A DNA stretch of 26,716 bases from Sulfuriflexus sp032250955 (GTDB taxonomy: Bacteria > Pseudomonadota > Gammaproteobacteria > AKS1): positions 1 through 26,716 of the forward strand of contig NZ_JAVVES010000035.1 of the NCBI RefSeq assembly GCF_032250955.1, in the 5' to 3' direction. The translations under genes and the position numbers were made by a program. This document shows positions 1 to 7,641 of this stretch, one piece after another. A model generated the notes under the pieces. That model made no database searches, was not told where the DNA came from, and saw nothing but the letters and a program-made list of their open reading frames with translations. How positions within the stretch are numbered: the stretch's first letter is position 1; each line of letters opens with the position of its first letter.

Positions 1-95
1 TCAAGGGGTTTCCTGCGTAAGTCAGACTGGACATTGCGCAAAGACGCGGAAGTCTCGGAGTAATAATCTTGGGTTTGGAGGGTGCTGGCGAGTGC
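1..95. other. Left-edge flank, no gene seen
   Basis: This is the DNA downstream of fliT. I see no start codon with a ribosome site, no convincing terminator and no RNA gene. Around 35-52 there is a short stretch (gcgcaaagacgcgg) resembling the 'cgcaaagacgc' type of dispersed repeat that also appears at 5352-5412 and 5669-5704. In related gene orders the next genes leftward are often the flagellar regulators fleQ/fleS/fleR, but none is visible here. Confidence 0.4.
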
Positions 96-419
96 TTACG
101 AGGCGTTACCCAGGTAGGCCCTGTCAGCGGTTTTGCCGCGGTGGATGTTTTGCAGCTCGGTGGCGGTATCTTCACGTCCGGCGAGGCACTGGCTTAACAA
201 TTCTTCATCGATGGCCTGTAACTGCTGGATACGTTCTACCTGAAGAAGGTCGGGGATGTCGCTGTTCTTGCCGGCGAAGTACTGCTTTAACAATGTCTGC
301 CGTTCGATATCTTTTTCGGCGAGGCTTAACCAGTCTTCGTTGCGGGCCAGTTCAAGCATGCTCTCACTGGCATTCAACAAGGCCTGCCAGGGTGTGTATA
401 AGGGTATGACCTCAGGCAC
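96..419 (-). CDS. fliT: FliT-like flagellar export chaperone
   Basis: A small, helical, charged protein of about 107 residues in the position where fliT follows fliS. FliT proteins are cytosolic chaperones for the cap protein FliD and in enterics also bind FlhDC; whether the latter applies here is unknown. The open frame runs back to 500, but that part overlaps fliS and reads as basic, non-FliT-like sequence. I therefore chose the GTG at 417-419, which sits inside the last codons of fliS (stop at 412-414) so that the two genes overlap by 8 bases and are probably translationally coupled. The chaperone-like segment begins at once after it (PLYTPWQALLNASESML). The family is poorly conserved, so the name rests on size, composition and position more than on motifs. 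Confidence 0.75.
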   Translation of the reverse strand: MPEVIPLYTPWQALLNASESMLELARNEDWLSLAEKDIERQTLLKQYFAGKNSDIPDLLQVERIQQLQAIDEELLSQCLAGREDTATELQNIHRGKTADRAYLGNAS

Positions 420-852
420 CTTTCTGTGCCACCTTTGATTTTGCCTCTTCGATTTGCACGACTTCCTGTGCAATGCCGTCCCAGCCGGCCTTGACATCAC
501 GCATCAGTCCCGTTACTTCATCAAGAATAGCCGTGTCATTGTTGAGATTCGCTTCCAGCAGGCGGTGTGACATGTAGTCATAGAGTGCATCGAGGTTATG
601 CACCAGCTCCGCATCGATGGACCTGTCGAGGCTGACGCGCAAGCCGTCGAGGATACTGATGGCCCAGCTGATAGACTCGCCCTTCTTGCCCACTTCACCA
701 CGGGTCATGAAGCCCTTTGCCGAAGAGACCTTTTCCAGCACGCCTTCCATCAGCATCTGGATCAGGCGATGCGGGCTGGCGCTTTCAATACCGCTTTGTA
801 CGCCGACCTTTTTGTATTGATCAAGAGCACTTTGCATGGCTGCCATATTCAT
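412..852 (-). CDS. fliS: Flagellin export chaperone FliS
   Basis: A 146-residue all-helical protein that binds the C-terminal helix of flagellin in the cytosol, preventing premature polymerisation and delivering it to the export gate. The family pattern is clear: YKKVGVQSGIESASPHRLIQMLMEG near the N terminus (split here as YKKVGVQSGIES and ASPHRLIQMLMEG), then the LDGLRVSLD and LVHNLDALYDYM helices. Length is typical. The ATG at 852 has AAGGTG six bases upstream. It follows fliD by 127 bases containing a weak terminator and its own sigma-28-type promoter, and it overlaps fliT at its 3' end. Confidence 0.95.
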   Translation of the reverse strand: MNMAAMQSALDQYKKVGVQSGIESASPHRLIQMLMEGVLEKVSSAKGFMTRGEVGKKGESISWAISILDGLRVSLDRSIDAELVHNLDALYDYMSHRLLEANLNNDTAILDEVTGLMRDVKAGWDGIAQEVVQIEEAKSKVAQKGA

Positions 853-913
853 AGTTCACACCTTTTAAATCAGTTTGCAGTAAATGCCTTGTTGCAATTC
901 ACTTATATTTTCT

Positions 914-940
914 TTATCGACCACGACTACACAAACTCAA
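914..940 (-). promoter_or_regulatory. Sigma-28 (FliA)-type promoter for fliST
   Basis: Read on the minus strand: -35 TTGAGTTT (933-940), an 11-base spacer, then -10 GTCGATAA (914-921). The FliA consensus is TAAAGTTT-N11-GCCGATAA, so the spacing is exact and 13 of 16 positions match. It lies about 60 bases upstream of the fliS start and just downstream of the terminator-like hairpin after fliD. FliA control of chaperone genes with flagellin is established biology; use of this site is inferred. Confidence 0.75.
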
Positions 941-951
941 GCGGGTTTTAT

Positions 952-985
952 AAAAAACGTTAATCTTTTTTTTGCATCCTTAACG
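952..985 (-). terminator. Weak intrinsic terminator after fliD
   Basis: On the minus strand a CGTTAA / TTAACG stem (980-985 with 958-963) with a 16-base A-rich loop is followed directly by six T residues (952-957). The stem begins within the last codons of fliD and includes its stop codon. The stem is A/T-rich and so weak, and some read-through into fliS is likely. Its position just before a separate fliST promoter supports a transcript boundary. Confidence 0.5.
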
Positions 986-2998
986 GTTTCCTGAGCCACC
1001 GATCGTCGGTAGCGAGTCCAGCTGTTGTTGCAGGAAATTACCCGTGTTCGACAACTGTGCGATCAGCGCATCCAGCGCGCCGAACTGGCTACGCAGCCGT
1101 GTTTCAATGGCCTGCAGGCGCCGCCCCAGAGTTTCGCGTTCGTCGGCAATATTCTCGAGGCGGTTCTCCAGCGAGGCTGTTGTCGATTTGAAAAAACCGT
1201 CCGAGGCCAGCAGGGAGCCCAGATAACTGTCCAGTTGCTCGGCATAGCCGCGCTTGAAATCAATCGCGCCCCGCTCGCCAACGCTGCCGCCGGTGATCTC
1301 CACCATCAGGCCGGCGGCATCTCCCGCACCGGTCAGCAACCGGCCATTGCCGGTGGCGGCGACACCGCCAATAGTGCCGGCAACATCAATTCCATCCGTA
1401 CTCGTTGCCGCGCCACCCACCAGGTCGGTTTTGCCATTGCCACCAGTGATCTCGACCCTGGAAGAAGACCCGTAGGACTGCGACAGCAGGCTCAGGACGC
1501 CGCCTGACTCCGTCACATCAATACGAATCCCGGCATTGCTGAACTCGCTCAGCGCATTGACCTTGCTCTTCAACTCGGTGGCAAGTTCCGTCACGGTATA
1601 GCTACCGGCCGCCAGGGTCACCGAGGCGGTGACGCCATCAATGTTCAGGGTGAGGGCGTCATTACTGCCCTCGACAATGGTCAGGTTGGCCGCCGCCGAC
1701 CCGACCAGCTCACCGCGCGTGGCGAGGCTGGTGATGTTGACCGCATAGTTGCCGACCACGGTATCATCGGTCGAGGAGACAAAGTCTGTGTGCGTATCGG
1801 CCGTCTCGCCAAAGGCCGTAAACAGACTGATAAACTTGTCAAAGTTCTGGTCCAGCTGCTCGTCCAGCGTAGCGTCGTTAATGACCAGCCGGCCGTTGTT
1901 CGGGTCGGTGGTAATTCCTGCCTCGGCAAGAATGGTGAACTCATCACCGAGCGTGCCCACCGGGTTGCCTATGATGCGCTGGATATTCGAGGTGATACTG
2001 CGCGTGACGCCGTCACCGTTGAGTTCACCGGCCACGCGGGTTTCCGGGTTATAGGCGGTTAACTGGTTGACGGTGCCAAAGAAGGCATTATAGGAAGCCA
2101 CAAACTGGGTCACGGCGGACTTGACCCTGGCCTTGTCGGTCGTGGTGTTCAATGTGGCACTGCCCACTGATTTGAGATTGATGCTCACGCCGTCAATCGC
2201 CTCGGTCACGGTATTGCTGCTACTGCTGATCGCAATCCCGTTCAGGGTCAGAGTCGCGTCACTGGCGGCGGCATTCTGTTCGAGGTGGGTGGCGGTGCCG
2301 TTGAAGGCCAGCAGGGACAGTCCGGCGGCATCGTCGTTGTTGCCGTCGTCGTCGCTGACAGAAATCTGCAGGCTGTTGTCGGCGCCGGTATCATCCGAGC
2401 TTACGGCCAGGCGGTAATGGCTGCCGTCATAGATAAGCGAGGCCGAGACACCGATATCGGCGTCATTGATCGCATCACGCACCCCTTCCAGGCTGCTGTC
2501 GGTGATGGTCACCGTCGCCGCGGCCTTTTCCGTACTTGCGACAAAGCCGCTGTAGGTATCGGTGCCGGCATCATAGCTCGTGGTGCCGAACTTGAAGGTC
2601 AGGCTGCCGGTACTCAGGGTGTCGGTAACATCAGTAAACTGCGCCCTGGCAAGGGTCGGGTCGGTGGATAGCTTGTGGTTCTCGGCCAGGCCGGTAACGT
2701 TCACGTCATAGCCAGCTTTGCTGATCTTGCCACTGCTGGTGGCGGTAAAGATATCGCTGTCGCTGCTCGTGGTCGAGTAGGCGCGAAAGGTGGAAAAATT
2801 CTTCAGATTCCCGAGGGAAGAAGACAGGGAAGACAGCGCGCTTTTCATCTGCCCATAGGCAGACAGGCGCAGCTGCAAATCGGACTGGCGGCGATCCAGC
2901 CTCGCGGTGGGTGCCTCGGCCTCGGCTGCGACCAACTGCGTCACCAGGCTGTTAATGTCCAGCCCTGAACCAATACCTGCGGAAGTTATTGTTGCCAT
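980..2998 (-). CDS. fliD: Flagellar filament cap protein FliD (HAP2)
   Basis: The cap sits at the filament tip and folds exported flagellin subunits into place. The N terminus (ITSAGIGSGLDINSLVTQLV, residues 4-23) is the FliD_N signature, followed by a helical stretch to about residue 70. The FliD_C part begins near LTLNGIAISSSSNTV, and the C-terminal coiled coil ends in ALDALIAQLSNTGNFLQQQL, the typical FliD tail. At 672 residues it is longer than the 468 of E. coli FliD; the extra length lies in the surface-exposed middle, which is rich in Ala, Gly, Ser, Thr and Asp. The ATG at 2998 has GAGGA five bases upstream. A sigma-54-type promoter precedes it, after flaG. Confidence 0.97.
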   Translation of the reverse strand: MATITSAGIGSGLDINSLVTQLVAAEAEAPTARLDRRQSDLQLRLSAYGQMKSALSSLSSSLGNLKNFSTFRAYSTTSSDSDIFTATSSGKISKAGYDVNVTGLAENHKLSTDPTLARAQFTDVTDTLSTGSLTFKFGTTSYDAGTDTYSGFVASTEKAAATVTITDSSLEGVRDAINDADIGVSASLIYDGSHYRLAVSSDDTGADNSLQISVSDDDGNNDDAAGLSLLAFNGTATHLEQNAAASDATLTLNGIAISSSSNTVTEAIDGVSINLKSVGSATLNTTTDKARVKSAVTQFVASYNAFFGTVNQLTAYNPETRVAGELNGDGVTRSITSNIQRIIGNPVGTLGDEFTILAEAGITTDPNNGRLVINDATLDEQLDQNFDKFISLFTAFGETADTHTDFVSSTDDTVVGNYAVNITSLATRGELVGSAAANLTIVEGSNDALTLNIDGVTASVTLAAGSYTVTELATELKSKVNALSEFSNAGIRIDVTESGGVLSLLSQSYGSSSRVEITGGNGKTDLVGGAATSTDGIDVAGTIGGVAATGNGRLLTGAGDAAGLMVEITGGSVGERGAIDFKRGYAEQLDSYLGSLLASDGFFKSTTASLENRLENIADERETLGRRLQAIETRLRSQFGALDALIAQLSNTGNFLQQQLDSLPTIGGSGNR

Positions 2999-3033
2999 CG
3001 TATCCTCGATCGAGTCGTGATACCCGGTATCTA

Positions 3034-3049
3034 TGCAGAATTAATGCCA
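3034..3049 (-). promoter_or_regulatory. Sigma-54-type promoter for fliD
   Basis: On the minus strand TGGCAT, five bases, CTGCA: the invariant GG and GC are 10 bases apart as required for RpoN, and the rest deviates from TGGCAC-N5-TTGCA at two positions. The expected transcript start is near 3022, about 25 bases before the fliD ATG, leaving room for its ribosome site. It lies within the 54-base flaG-fliD gap. Confidence 0.6.
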
Positions 3050-3052
3050 GAA

Positions 3053-3496
3053 TCAGGCGCGGGCTGAAAAAATCAGACCTTCAAGCTGCGAGCGTGTTTC
3101 TTCACTCGCTGCCTTGAGGCGGTGCGCCAACTCCAGTGCCTCCTTGGAGGGAAATTCACGAATGGTCTCTTCCGTATCCGCATCAATCACGGTAACCACG
3201 GAACGACCTAATGGTAAGGCCTCATCAACACGGAACTGCAGCTCCCGGTTCACCGTCTGCACATAGGCATTGATATCACTGACGGCCTGTTCGAGTTCTG
3301 CCCTGCTCGTGCTGGCTGCGGCTTCGCTATTCTCTACCTGTAAATCCGTGCCGGTAGCAGCCTGCTTGTCAGTGGCAACACCTTGCCGTTTACTGACATC
3401 GTCAACCACACGGGGGACGGCCACGCTGGCCCGTTCAACGGGTCTGCTTATGTTCTGTACTACGGATGTGATTTGACTGTTGATCTCGTTAGCCAT
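3053..3496 (-). CDS. flaG: FlaG family flagellar protein
   Basis: A 147-residue protein between flagellin and cap genes, as in Pseudomonas and Vibrio polar clusters. The N-terminal half is Ser/Ala/Val-rich and weakly conserved. The C-terminal half carries the FlaG pattern: LQFRVDEALPLGRSVVTVID, then ETIREFPSKEALELAHRL. FlaG affects filament length in several species, but its biochemical role is not settled. The frame could begin at a GTG at 3502, but the ATG at 3496 has GAGAGG at a better distance (about 9 bases), so I prefer it. A strong terminator lies between fliC and this gene, so it depends on read-through or an unseen promoter. Confidence 0.9.
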   Translation of the reverse strand: MANEINSQITSVVQNISRPVERASVAVPRVVDDVSKRQGVATDKQAATGTDLQVENSEAAASTSRAELEQAVSDINAYVQTVNRELQFRVDEALPLGRSVVTVIDADTEETIREFPSKEALELAHRLKAASEETRSQLEGLIFSARA

Positions 3497-3514
3497 AACC
3501 ACTTACCTCTCTAC

Positions 3515-3546
3515 TGGAAAATGCACCCGGACCAGTGTCCGGGTGC
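3515..3546 (-). terminator. Intrinsic terminator after fliC
   Basis: A perfect 10-bp stem, GCACCCGGAC with GTCCGGGTGC, and a 4-base loop (3523-3546). On the minus strand it is followed by ATTTTCC. It lies 18 bases past the fliC stop and upstream of flaG. A strong terminator directly after flagellin is expected for a very highly expressed gene; partial read-through would feed flaG and fliD. Confidence 0.85.
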
Positions 3547-3564
3547 GATTCTTCACTTACCCTG

Positions 3565-5055
3565 TTACTGCAGGAGACTCAGCGCCAACTGTGGCAAGGC
3601 ATTGGCCTGCGACAGAATCGACACACCTGCCTGCTGCAGAATCTGGTTCCGGGTCAGGGCAGCCGTTTCCTGGGCAAAGTCGGCATCACGAATACGTGAA
3701 CGCGCCGCACTCAGGTTCTCAACCGAAGTGGAGAGACTGGAGACTACTGACTCGAAACGGTTCTGGATGGCACCGAGTGACGCCCGGCTGCTGTTGATGG
3801 CCGTCAGGGCGGCATCGGCCGAGGTCAGGGCGGCATTGGCACCGGCTACAGTCGAGATATCGGTATTGGTTATCGTGGTACCTGTTAAGGCAGCCGCCTG
3901 AGTACCTGCCCCCAGACCGGCATTAGCAGGAGCTGCACCCGCAATGACGATGTCAGATGACGAAGTCAGGGTCAGGGCACCGTAGGCCTCGGCTGAACCG
4001 GTCGCTGTACCCGTACCCAGGTTGGCAAAACCGTCGCCGGTCAGGGCAGGCGTACCACCGGTACCAATAGTACGGGTCTCGGTCAGGTTCAGGTTGCTGC
4101 CATCGGCCTTGGTGAAGGTCAGGTCACCACCAGCGGCGGTACCGGTGAAGCTGACACCGGCGGCTGTCAGGGCATCCGTAACCGAGGTGAGGGCCAGCGC
4201 ATTATCGACATCGGCAGCCGCTACGGTACTACCCGTCGCACCAATATCTGTAACATTAATAACAGACACACCTTCAACCGTCAGGTCATAAGCACCATCA
4301 TCATTTGTTGCAGCATCAGAAACAGCAGCAAAAGCACCTACCGCAAACGAAGAAGACCCAACTGCAACCGTGACCGCTGAATCAGCGGCGGTAATAGCGG
4401 CAGCAATATCAGCGGACAAGGAACCTGCCGCACCCGGGTTGGCCACGGCGCCGACATCAGTACCGTTAACCAGCAGGTCACCGGCACTCAGGCCTGTTGC
4501 TGATAATGTGGCTGCGCCTATGTCCGTGGCAACATTTGCCTGGCCGAGTGCATCGGTGCGGGCACTACCGATAGAAGTGATGTTTACTGTTTCACCGGCG
4601 TTCGCACCGACCTGGAACTGCTGGCTGGAGAAGTTGCCGTCGAGCAGCTTGACGCCGTTAAAGGCACTGGTGGAAGCCACACGGTCAATTTCAGAAATCA
4701 GCTGGGAGGCTTCCAGTTGCAGGGCGGCACGGTCAGAGCTAGAGTTCGTGGCGTTGGCAGACTGCACGGCCAGCTCACGAATACGCTGCAGGTTGTTGGT
4801 GATCTGCGCCAGGTCGCCTTCCGCGGTCTGGGCCAGGGAGATACCGTCGTTGGAGTTACGCACCGCCTGGTTGATACCGCGGATCTGCGTGGTAAAACGC
4901 TCGGAAATCGCGAGGCCGGCAGCATCGTCCTTGGCCGAGTTGATACGCAGACCGGATGACAGTCGTTGCAGGGAAACTCCCAGATCAGACTGGGACTTGT
5001 TCAGGTTGCGCTGTGAGTTCAGGGACGCAATATTGGTATTAATAATCTGTGGCAT
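3565..5055 (-). CDS. fliC: Flagellin
   Basis: The filament subunit, exported through the flagellar type III channel. The N-terminal D0/D1 part is canonical (INTNIASLNSQRNL; LSSGLRINSAKDDAAGLAI), with QRIRELAVQ at residues 90-98, the segment that in Salmonella flagellin includes TLR5 contacts. The C-terminal D1/D0 part ends LTRNQILQQAGVSILSQANALPQLALSLLQ (two blocks, LTRNQILQQAG and VSILSQANALPQ). The variable middle, about residues 175-405, is Ala/Thr/Gly-rich. There is no cysteine, as usual for flagellins. Length is 496 residues. The ATG has TAGGAG seven bases upstream. A sigma-28 promoter lies 115-150 bases upstream and a strong terminator follows. Only one flagellin gene is present in the window. 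Confidence 0.98.
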   Translation of the reverse strand: MPQIINTNIASLNSQRNLNKSQSDLGVSLQRLSSGLRINSAKDDAAGLAISERFTTQIRGINQAVRNSNDGISLAQTAEGDLAQITNNLQRIRELAVQSANATNSSSDRAALQLEASQLISEIDRVASTSAFNGVKLLDGNFSSQQFQVGANAGETVNITSIGSARTDALGQANVATDIGAATLSATGLSAGDLLVNGTDVGAVANPGAAGSLSADIAAAITAADSAVTVAVGSSSFAVGAFAAVSDAATNDDGAYDLTVEGVSVINVTDIGATGSTVAAADVDNALALTSVTDALTAAGVSFTGTAAGGDLTFTKADGSNLNLTETRTIGTGGTPALTGDGFANLGTGTATGSAEAYGALTLTSSSDIVIAGAAPANAGLGAGTQAAALTGTTITNTDISTVAGANAALTSADAALTAINSSRASLGAIQNRFESVVSSLSTSVENLSAARSRIRDADFAQETAALTRNQILQQAGVSILSQANALPQLALSLLQ

Positions 5056-5177
5056 GGTAATGCTCCTATACCCTTCCGTACCGTTCCTCTATATAGGCAG
5101 GTACCCGCAGGGTTCAAGGTTTGTCTTTGACGGATATACCTTCCCTTGTGGGTGGGTATTTACCGCCTCCACACTCT

Positions 5178-5204
5178 TTATCGGTGCCTGGCGGGAAAAC
5201 TTTA
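5178..5204 (-). promoter_or_regulatory. Sigma-28 (FliA) promoter for fliC
   Basis: On the minus strand: -35 TAAAGTTT (5197-5204, perfect match), an 11-base spacer, then -10 ACCGATAA (5178-5185, one mismatch to GCCGATAA). This is the best FliA site in the window, as expected for the flagellin gene. The predicted leader is about 115 bases long, longer than the other leaders here. Confidence 0.92.
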
Positions 5205-5205
5205 A

Positions 5206-5230
5206 CCCGGGGAGCAAAATATTCCCCGGG
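5206..5230. repeat. Perfect 8-bp hairpin abutting the fliC -35
   Basis: CCCGGGGA (5206-5213) pairs perfectly with TCCCCGGG (5223-5230) across a 9-base A/T-rich loop. It begins one base upstream of the fliC -35 box. It could be a regulator site or, read leftward, a barrier to transcription coming from flgL (it is followed by TTAAAGTTTT). Its function is not known from sequence. Confidence 0.6.
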
Positions 5231-5351
5231 GGCTAGTTTTTTATTTACGCCAAATCAAGCAGTTAGAATCGAGGCCGAAAATGCCCTTCTCGTTCGGCCA
5301 GAAAAATAGCCCCTTGATTATAGAAAGTTCCGCGTCGGATTAGTTTTTTAC

Positions 5352-5412
5352 CGCCAAGGCCGCGAAGTCACGCAAAGTAAACCCACTTCGCGCCCTTGGC
5401 GTGCTTTGCGGT
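5352..5412. repeat. 17-bp palindrome of the 'cgccaagg/tttgcgg' type
   Basis: Arms 5352-5368 and 5385-5401 are 17 bases each and pair with a single mismatch around a 16-base loop (key bases CGCCAAGG, CGCGAAGT). A flanking accgc (5350-5354) / gcggt (5408-5412) adds outer complementarity. The wording resembles short dispersed repeats often seen between genes in proteobacterial genomes; related words occur at 5669-5704 and about 35-52. Confidence 0.65.
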
Positions 5413-5463
5413 TTAAGATGTTAGGTTCAGGGGGAATTGCTGATCATCATCAATGCAGTTTGC

Positions 5464-5577
5464 CGGATTAGTGCGAATGCACGTAATCCGACGCGGAACC
5501 CGAACATGGGCTAATGGCTTTAACCGAAGTACTCACATGAAGATGGGTGTCGGATTACGCGCATCCGCGCTAATCCG
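5464..5577. repeat. Twin-hairpin TCGGATTA repeat, copy 1
   Basis: Two hairpins face each other. The first (5464-5490) pairs CGGATTA-GTGC with GCAC-TAATCCG, with one unpaired G. The second (5551-5577) pairs CGGATTA and GCG with CGC and TAATCCG, with an unpaired C. The spacer contains aacatgggc. The organisation (two REP-like hairpins in inverted orientation) is REPIN- or BIME-like. A lone half copy lies at 5334-5342. Confidence 0.75.
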
Positions 5578-5733
5578 TATCTACAGAAAACAAGCATGAC
5601 CCAAAAGAATGATATTTGCAGTGAAATACAAAATATTTCCTGAGCAAAATGAAATTCAGATTTTACTTTGCGATCTCTGCGTCTTTGCGCCCTTTGCGTC
5701 CCTTACTCCCGAGTAGAACCGGGCATATATCCC

Positions 5734-7629
5734 TTATAAGAAATTAAACAGGCTCAATCCCTGGATGCGCAGGAAGGATTGCTGCGCGGCTTGCAGGCTG
5801 GTGCTTTGCTGTTCGAGCTGGCTGATGGCCTCGGCATAATCGAGGTCCTGGATGTTTGAGAGTGTCTCGCGCACCTGCAGGATTGAGGACTCATTCAGAT
5901 TGTTCTGATCATCAATGGAGTTGAGGCGCGCACCGATCTGCGAGCGAGTGCTGATTATATTATCGAGGTTCCTGTCGAGGTTGTTGAGGACGCGTTCCAT
6001 TGCCGTATGGAAACCGGCGGAAATATCCGGCTGAGCGAGGCTGCCGTTCGTGGTGGTGCCCTCAAGCCCGGTCAGTGCTCCGGCGGTGGTAGTGGTGTTT
6101 TGCGGAATGGCGATCACGAGATCGCTACCATCGTCTTTTTCCAGCACCAGGTCATTGCCAGCAAACGAGCCACTGGCGACAGTGTAACCCGGGTTGGCGG
6201 TCAGGAAATTACCCAGTGCGGTATCGAGTTGCCCGGCGGTGACGGTATCCCCTGCCAGCGGCAGGCCGACATTGATCAGATCGATACCGTCAATGGTGAC
6301 CTGGAAGGTCTCCCCGCCTGCCGACACCGGGGCAGTAAAGTTGCTCAGCGTCGCGCTGGTGGGCACGGCCTGCGTATTTTGCGACGGTGACTCGAGGGCC
6401 GTGATCAGGCTCTGCAGGGTCGCAAACAGGTCCTGTTGCGTATTCGGCGTTGTTGAAAATTGATCACCGTTGCTCGGTGTGCCACTGATGGTCAGCTGCT
6501 GCCCATTGAAGGCGATGCTGCCACCATCAACATAGGCACCGCTTGTCACAATCGCATCACTGCTGTCGAGCACCACGTAACCATTGGCGTTGTTAAAGAC
6601 CACGTCATTGGTTGGCGCGGCGCCCGTCAGGGCCGAGCCGAAGAAACCGGTTGCCGTATCCAGTGCGCCATCAGTGGCACCGGTGAGGGTTTCATTGACG
6701 GTGATCGGGGTTGCGGTGGGCAGTGTGTTGGCAAGATAGAGCTGCCCTGCATCCAGGTAGGCACTGACGCCGGTGGTGGCGGCCTGGGCATTAATAGCAG
6801 TCTCTATCTGTGCCTGCGTGCGGGCATCGCCTTCACCGAGCGTGTCGATGAGGGTACCGTTTATCCGCAGTTCATACTGCAGCGTATCATCCGTGCCGAC
6901 ATTGTCGTTGAATACCAGGGCACCACCGGCAACCGCCGTCTGCTCACCGAGCACCACGCTATAGTCATCGGCCACATAGGTTGCCGGATCAGTGATCGTA
7001 TTCGTGCCCAGTACGCCGTTGCCGGTATTGAAGGCATGCGCGCGGGTAATGAACTCGCCGTTACCGCTGCCGATCATGCCAAAGACCTCCGCGCCGGAAT
7101 CGCCGGTGGCGATTTGTCGTGACGGGCCGATTTGCAGGAAGCGCTGCCCTTCATCGCCGTTATAGACGACCGTGCCATCGGGATTGACGGTGAAGGCCTC
7201 GGTCAATGACTGGTAGCCGGCGAACAGGTATTCGTTGTTTGCATCGCGCGTGTTGCCCAGCGAGACCAGCTCGTCGAGGCGTTGGCGTATCTCGGCCGCC
7301 AACAGCGGTCGCGACTCATTATCGAGGACGTCATTGTTGCCCTGCAGGGTCAGCAGGCGAACACGCTGAATGAGGTCCGTCGCACTCGTGAGGGTGGATT
7401 CTTCCAGGCGCAGGCGGGCCTCGGCAATGTCGGCGTTCTTGCCGTATTGCGTGGTTGACGAGGCGGACTCTGACAGGTTCAGGGCGCGCGCGGCCCCGGC
7501 AGGGTCATCTGCTGGTGTCAGGATCTTGCGCCCCGCGGCAATCTGTAACTGGATCTTGCTCAGCGTGGACTGCTGGCCGAGTATCGAGTTAATCGCGGTT
7601 GCATGTAATTGTGCACTTGAAATTCGCAT
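5734..7629 (-). CDS. flgL: Flagellar hook-filament junction protein FlgL (HAP3)
   Basis: Joins the FlgK ring to the first flagellin layer outside the cell. The N terminus (MRISSAQLHATAI, then LQIAAGRKILTPADDPAGAARAL) and C terminus (LDNIISTRSQIGARLNSID, then ending QQSFLRIQGLSLFNFL) are flagellin-like D0/D1 helices typical of FlgL. At 631 residues it is about twice the 317 of E. coli FlgL; the added length is in the exposed middle (about residues 170-530), rich in Thr, Ala, Gly, Asp and Asn. The ATG has AAGGA nine bases upstream and lies 12 bases after flgK, so the two are co-transcribed. It is the last gene of the flgIJKL unit. Confidence 0.95.
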   Translation of the reverse strand: MRISSAQLHATAINSILGQQSTLSKIQLQIAAGRKILTPADDPAGAARALNLSESASSTTQYGKNADIAEARLRLEESTLTSATDLIQRVRLLTLQGNNDVLDNESRPLLAAEIRQRLDELVSLGNTRDANNEYLFAGYQSLTEAFTVNPDGTVVYNGDEGQRFLQIGPSRQIATGDSGAEVFGMIGSGNGEFITRAHAFNTGNGVLGTNTITDPATYVADDYSVVLGEQTAVAGGALVFNDNVGTDDTLQYELRINGTLIDTLGEGDARTQAQIETAINAQAATTGVSAYLDAGQLYLANTLPTATPITVNETLTGATDGALDTATGFFGSALTGAAPTNDVVFNNANGYVVLDSSDAIVTSGAYVDGGSIAFNGQQLTISGTPSNGDQFSTTPNTQQDLFATLQSLITALESPSQNTQAVPTSATLSNFTAPVSAGGETFQVTIDGIDLINVGLPLAGDTVTAGQLDTALGNFLTANPGYTVASGSFAGNDLVLEKDDGSDLVIAIPQNTTTTAGALTGLEGTTTNGSLAQPDISAGFHTAMERVLNNLDRNLDNIISTRSQIGARLNSIDDQNNLNESSILQVRETLSNIQDLDYAEAISQLEQQSTSLQAAQQSFLRIQGLSLFNFL

Positions 7630-7641
7630 GGTATGCCGTCC

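Larger units (their letters stand above)
5056..5733. other. Gene-free interval between flgL and fliC
   Basis: This 678-base interval holds no credible gene. From the fliC side it contains the fliC leader, the sigma-28 promoter (5178-5204), a perfect hairpin (5206-5230), a smaller hairpin GGCCGAA/TTCGGCC (5273-5299), a half copy of the TCGGATTA repeat (5334-5342), a long palindrome (5352-5401), a full twin-hairpin repeat (5464-5577), and a second 'tttgcg' type repeat stretch (5669-5704). I see no convincing terminator directly after flgL. Confidence 0.7.

Noticed and set aside
420..500. Upstream extension of fliT
   Set aside because: It overlaps fliS in another frame and reads as basic, non-FliT-like residues; the GTG at 417-419 fits the coupling pattern better.
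4370..5236. Long plus-strand open frame opposite fliC and its promoter
   Set aside because: It is the complement of conserved flagellin sequence and crosses the fliC promoter; no recognisable domain or ribosome site.
5720..5733. Intrinsic terminator after flgL
   Set aside because: Only a 4-bp CCCG/CGGG stem and no T-run; not convincing.
6460..7122. Open frame on the plus strand opposite flgL
   Set aside because: It lies wholly inside flgL, has no ribosome site, and its Cys/Gly/Ile-rich composition is typical of an antisense shadow.
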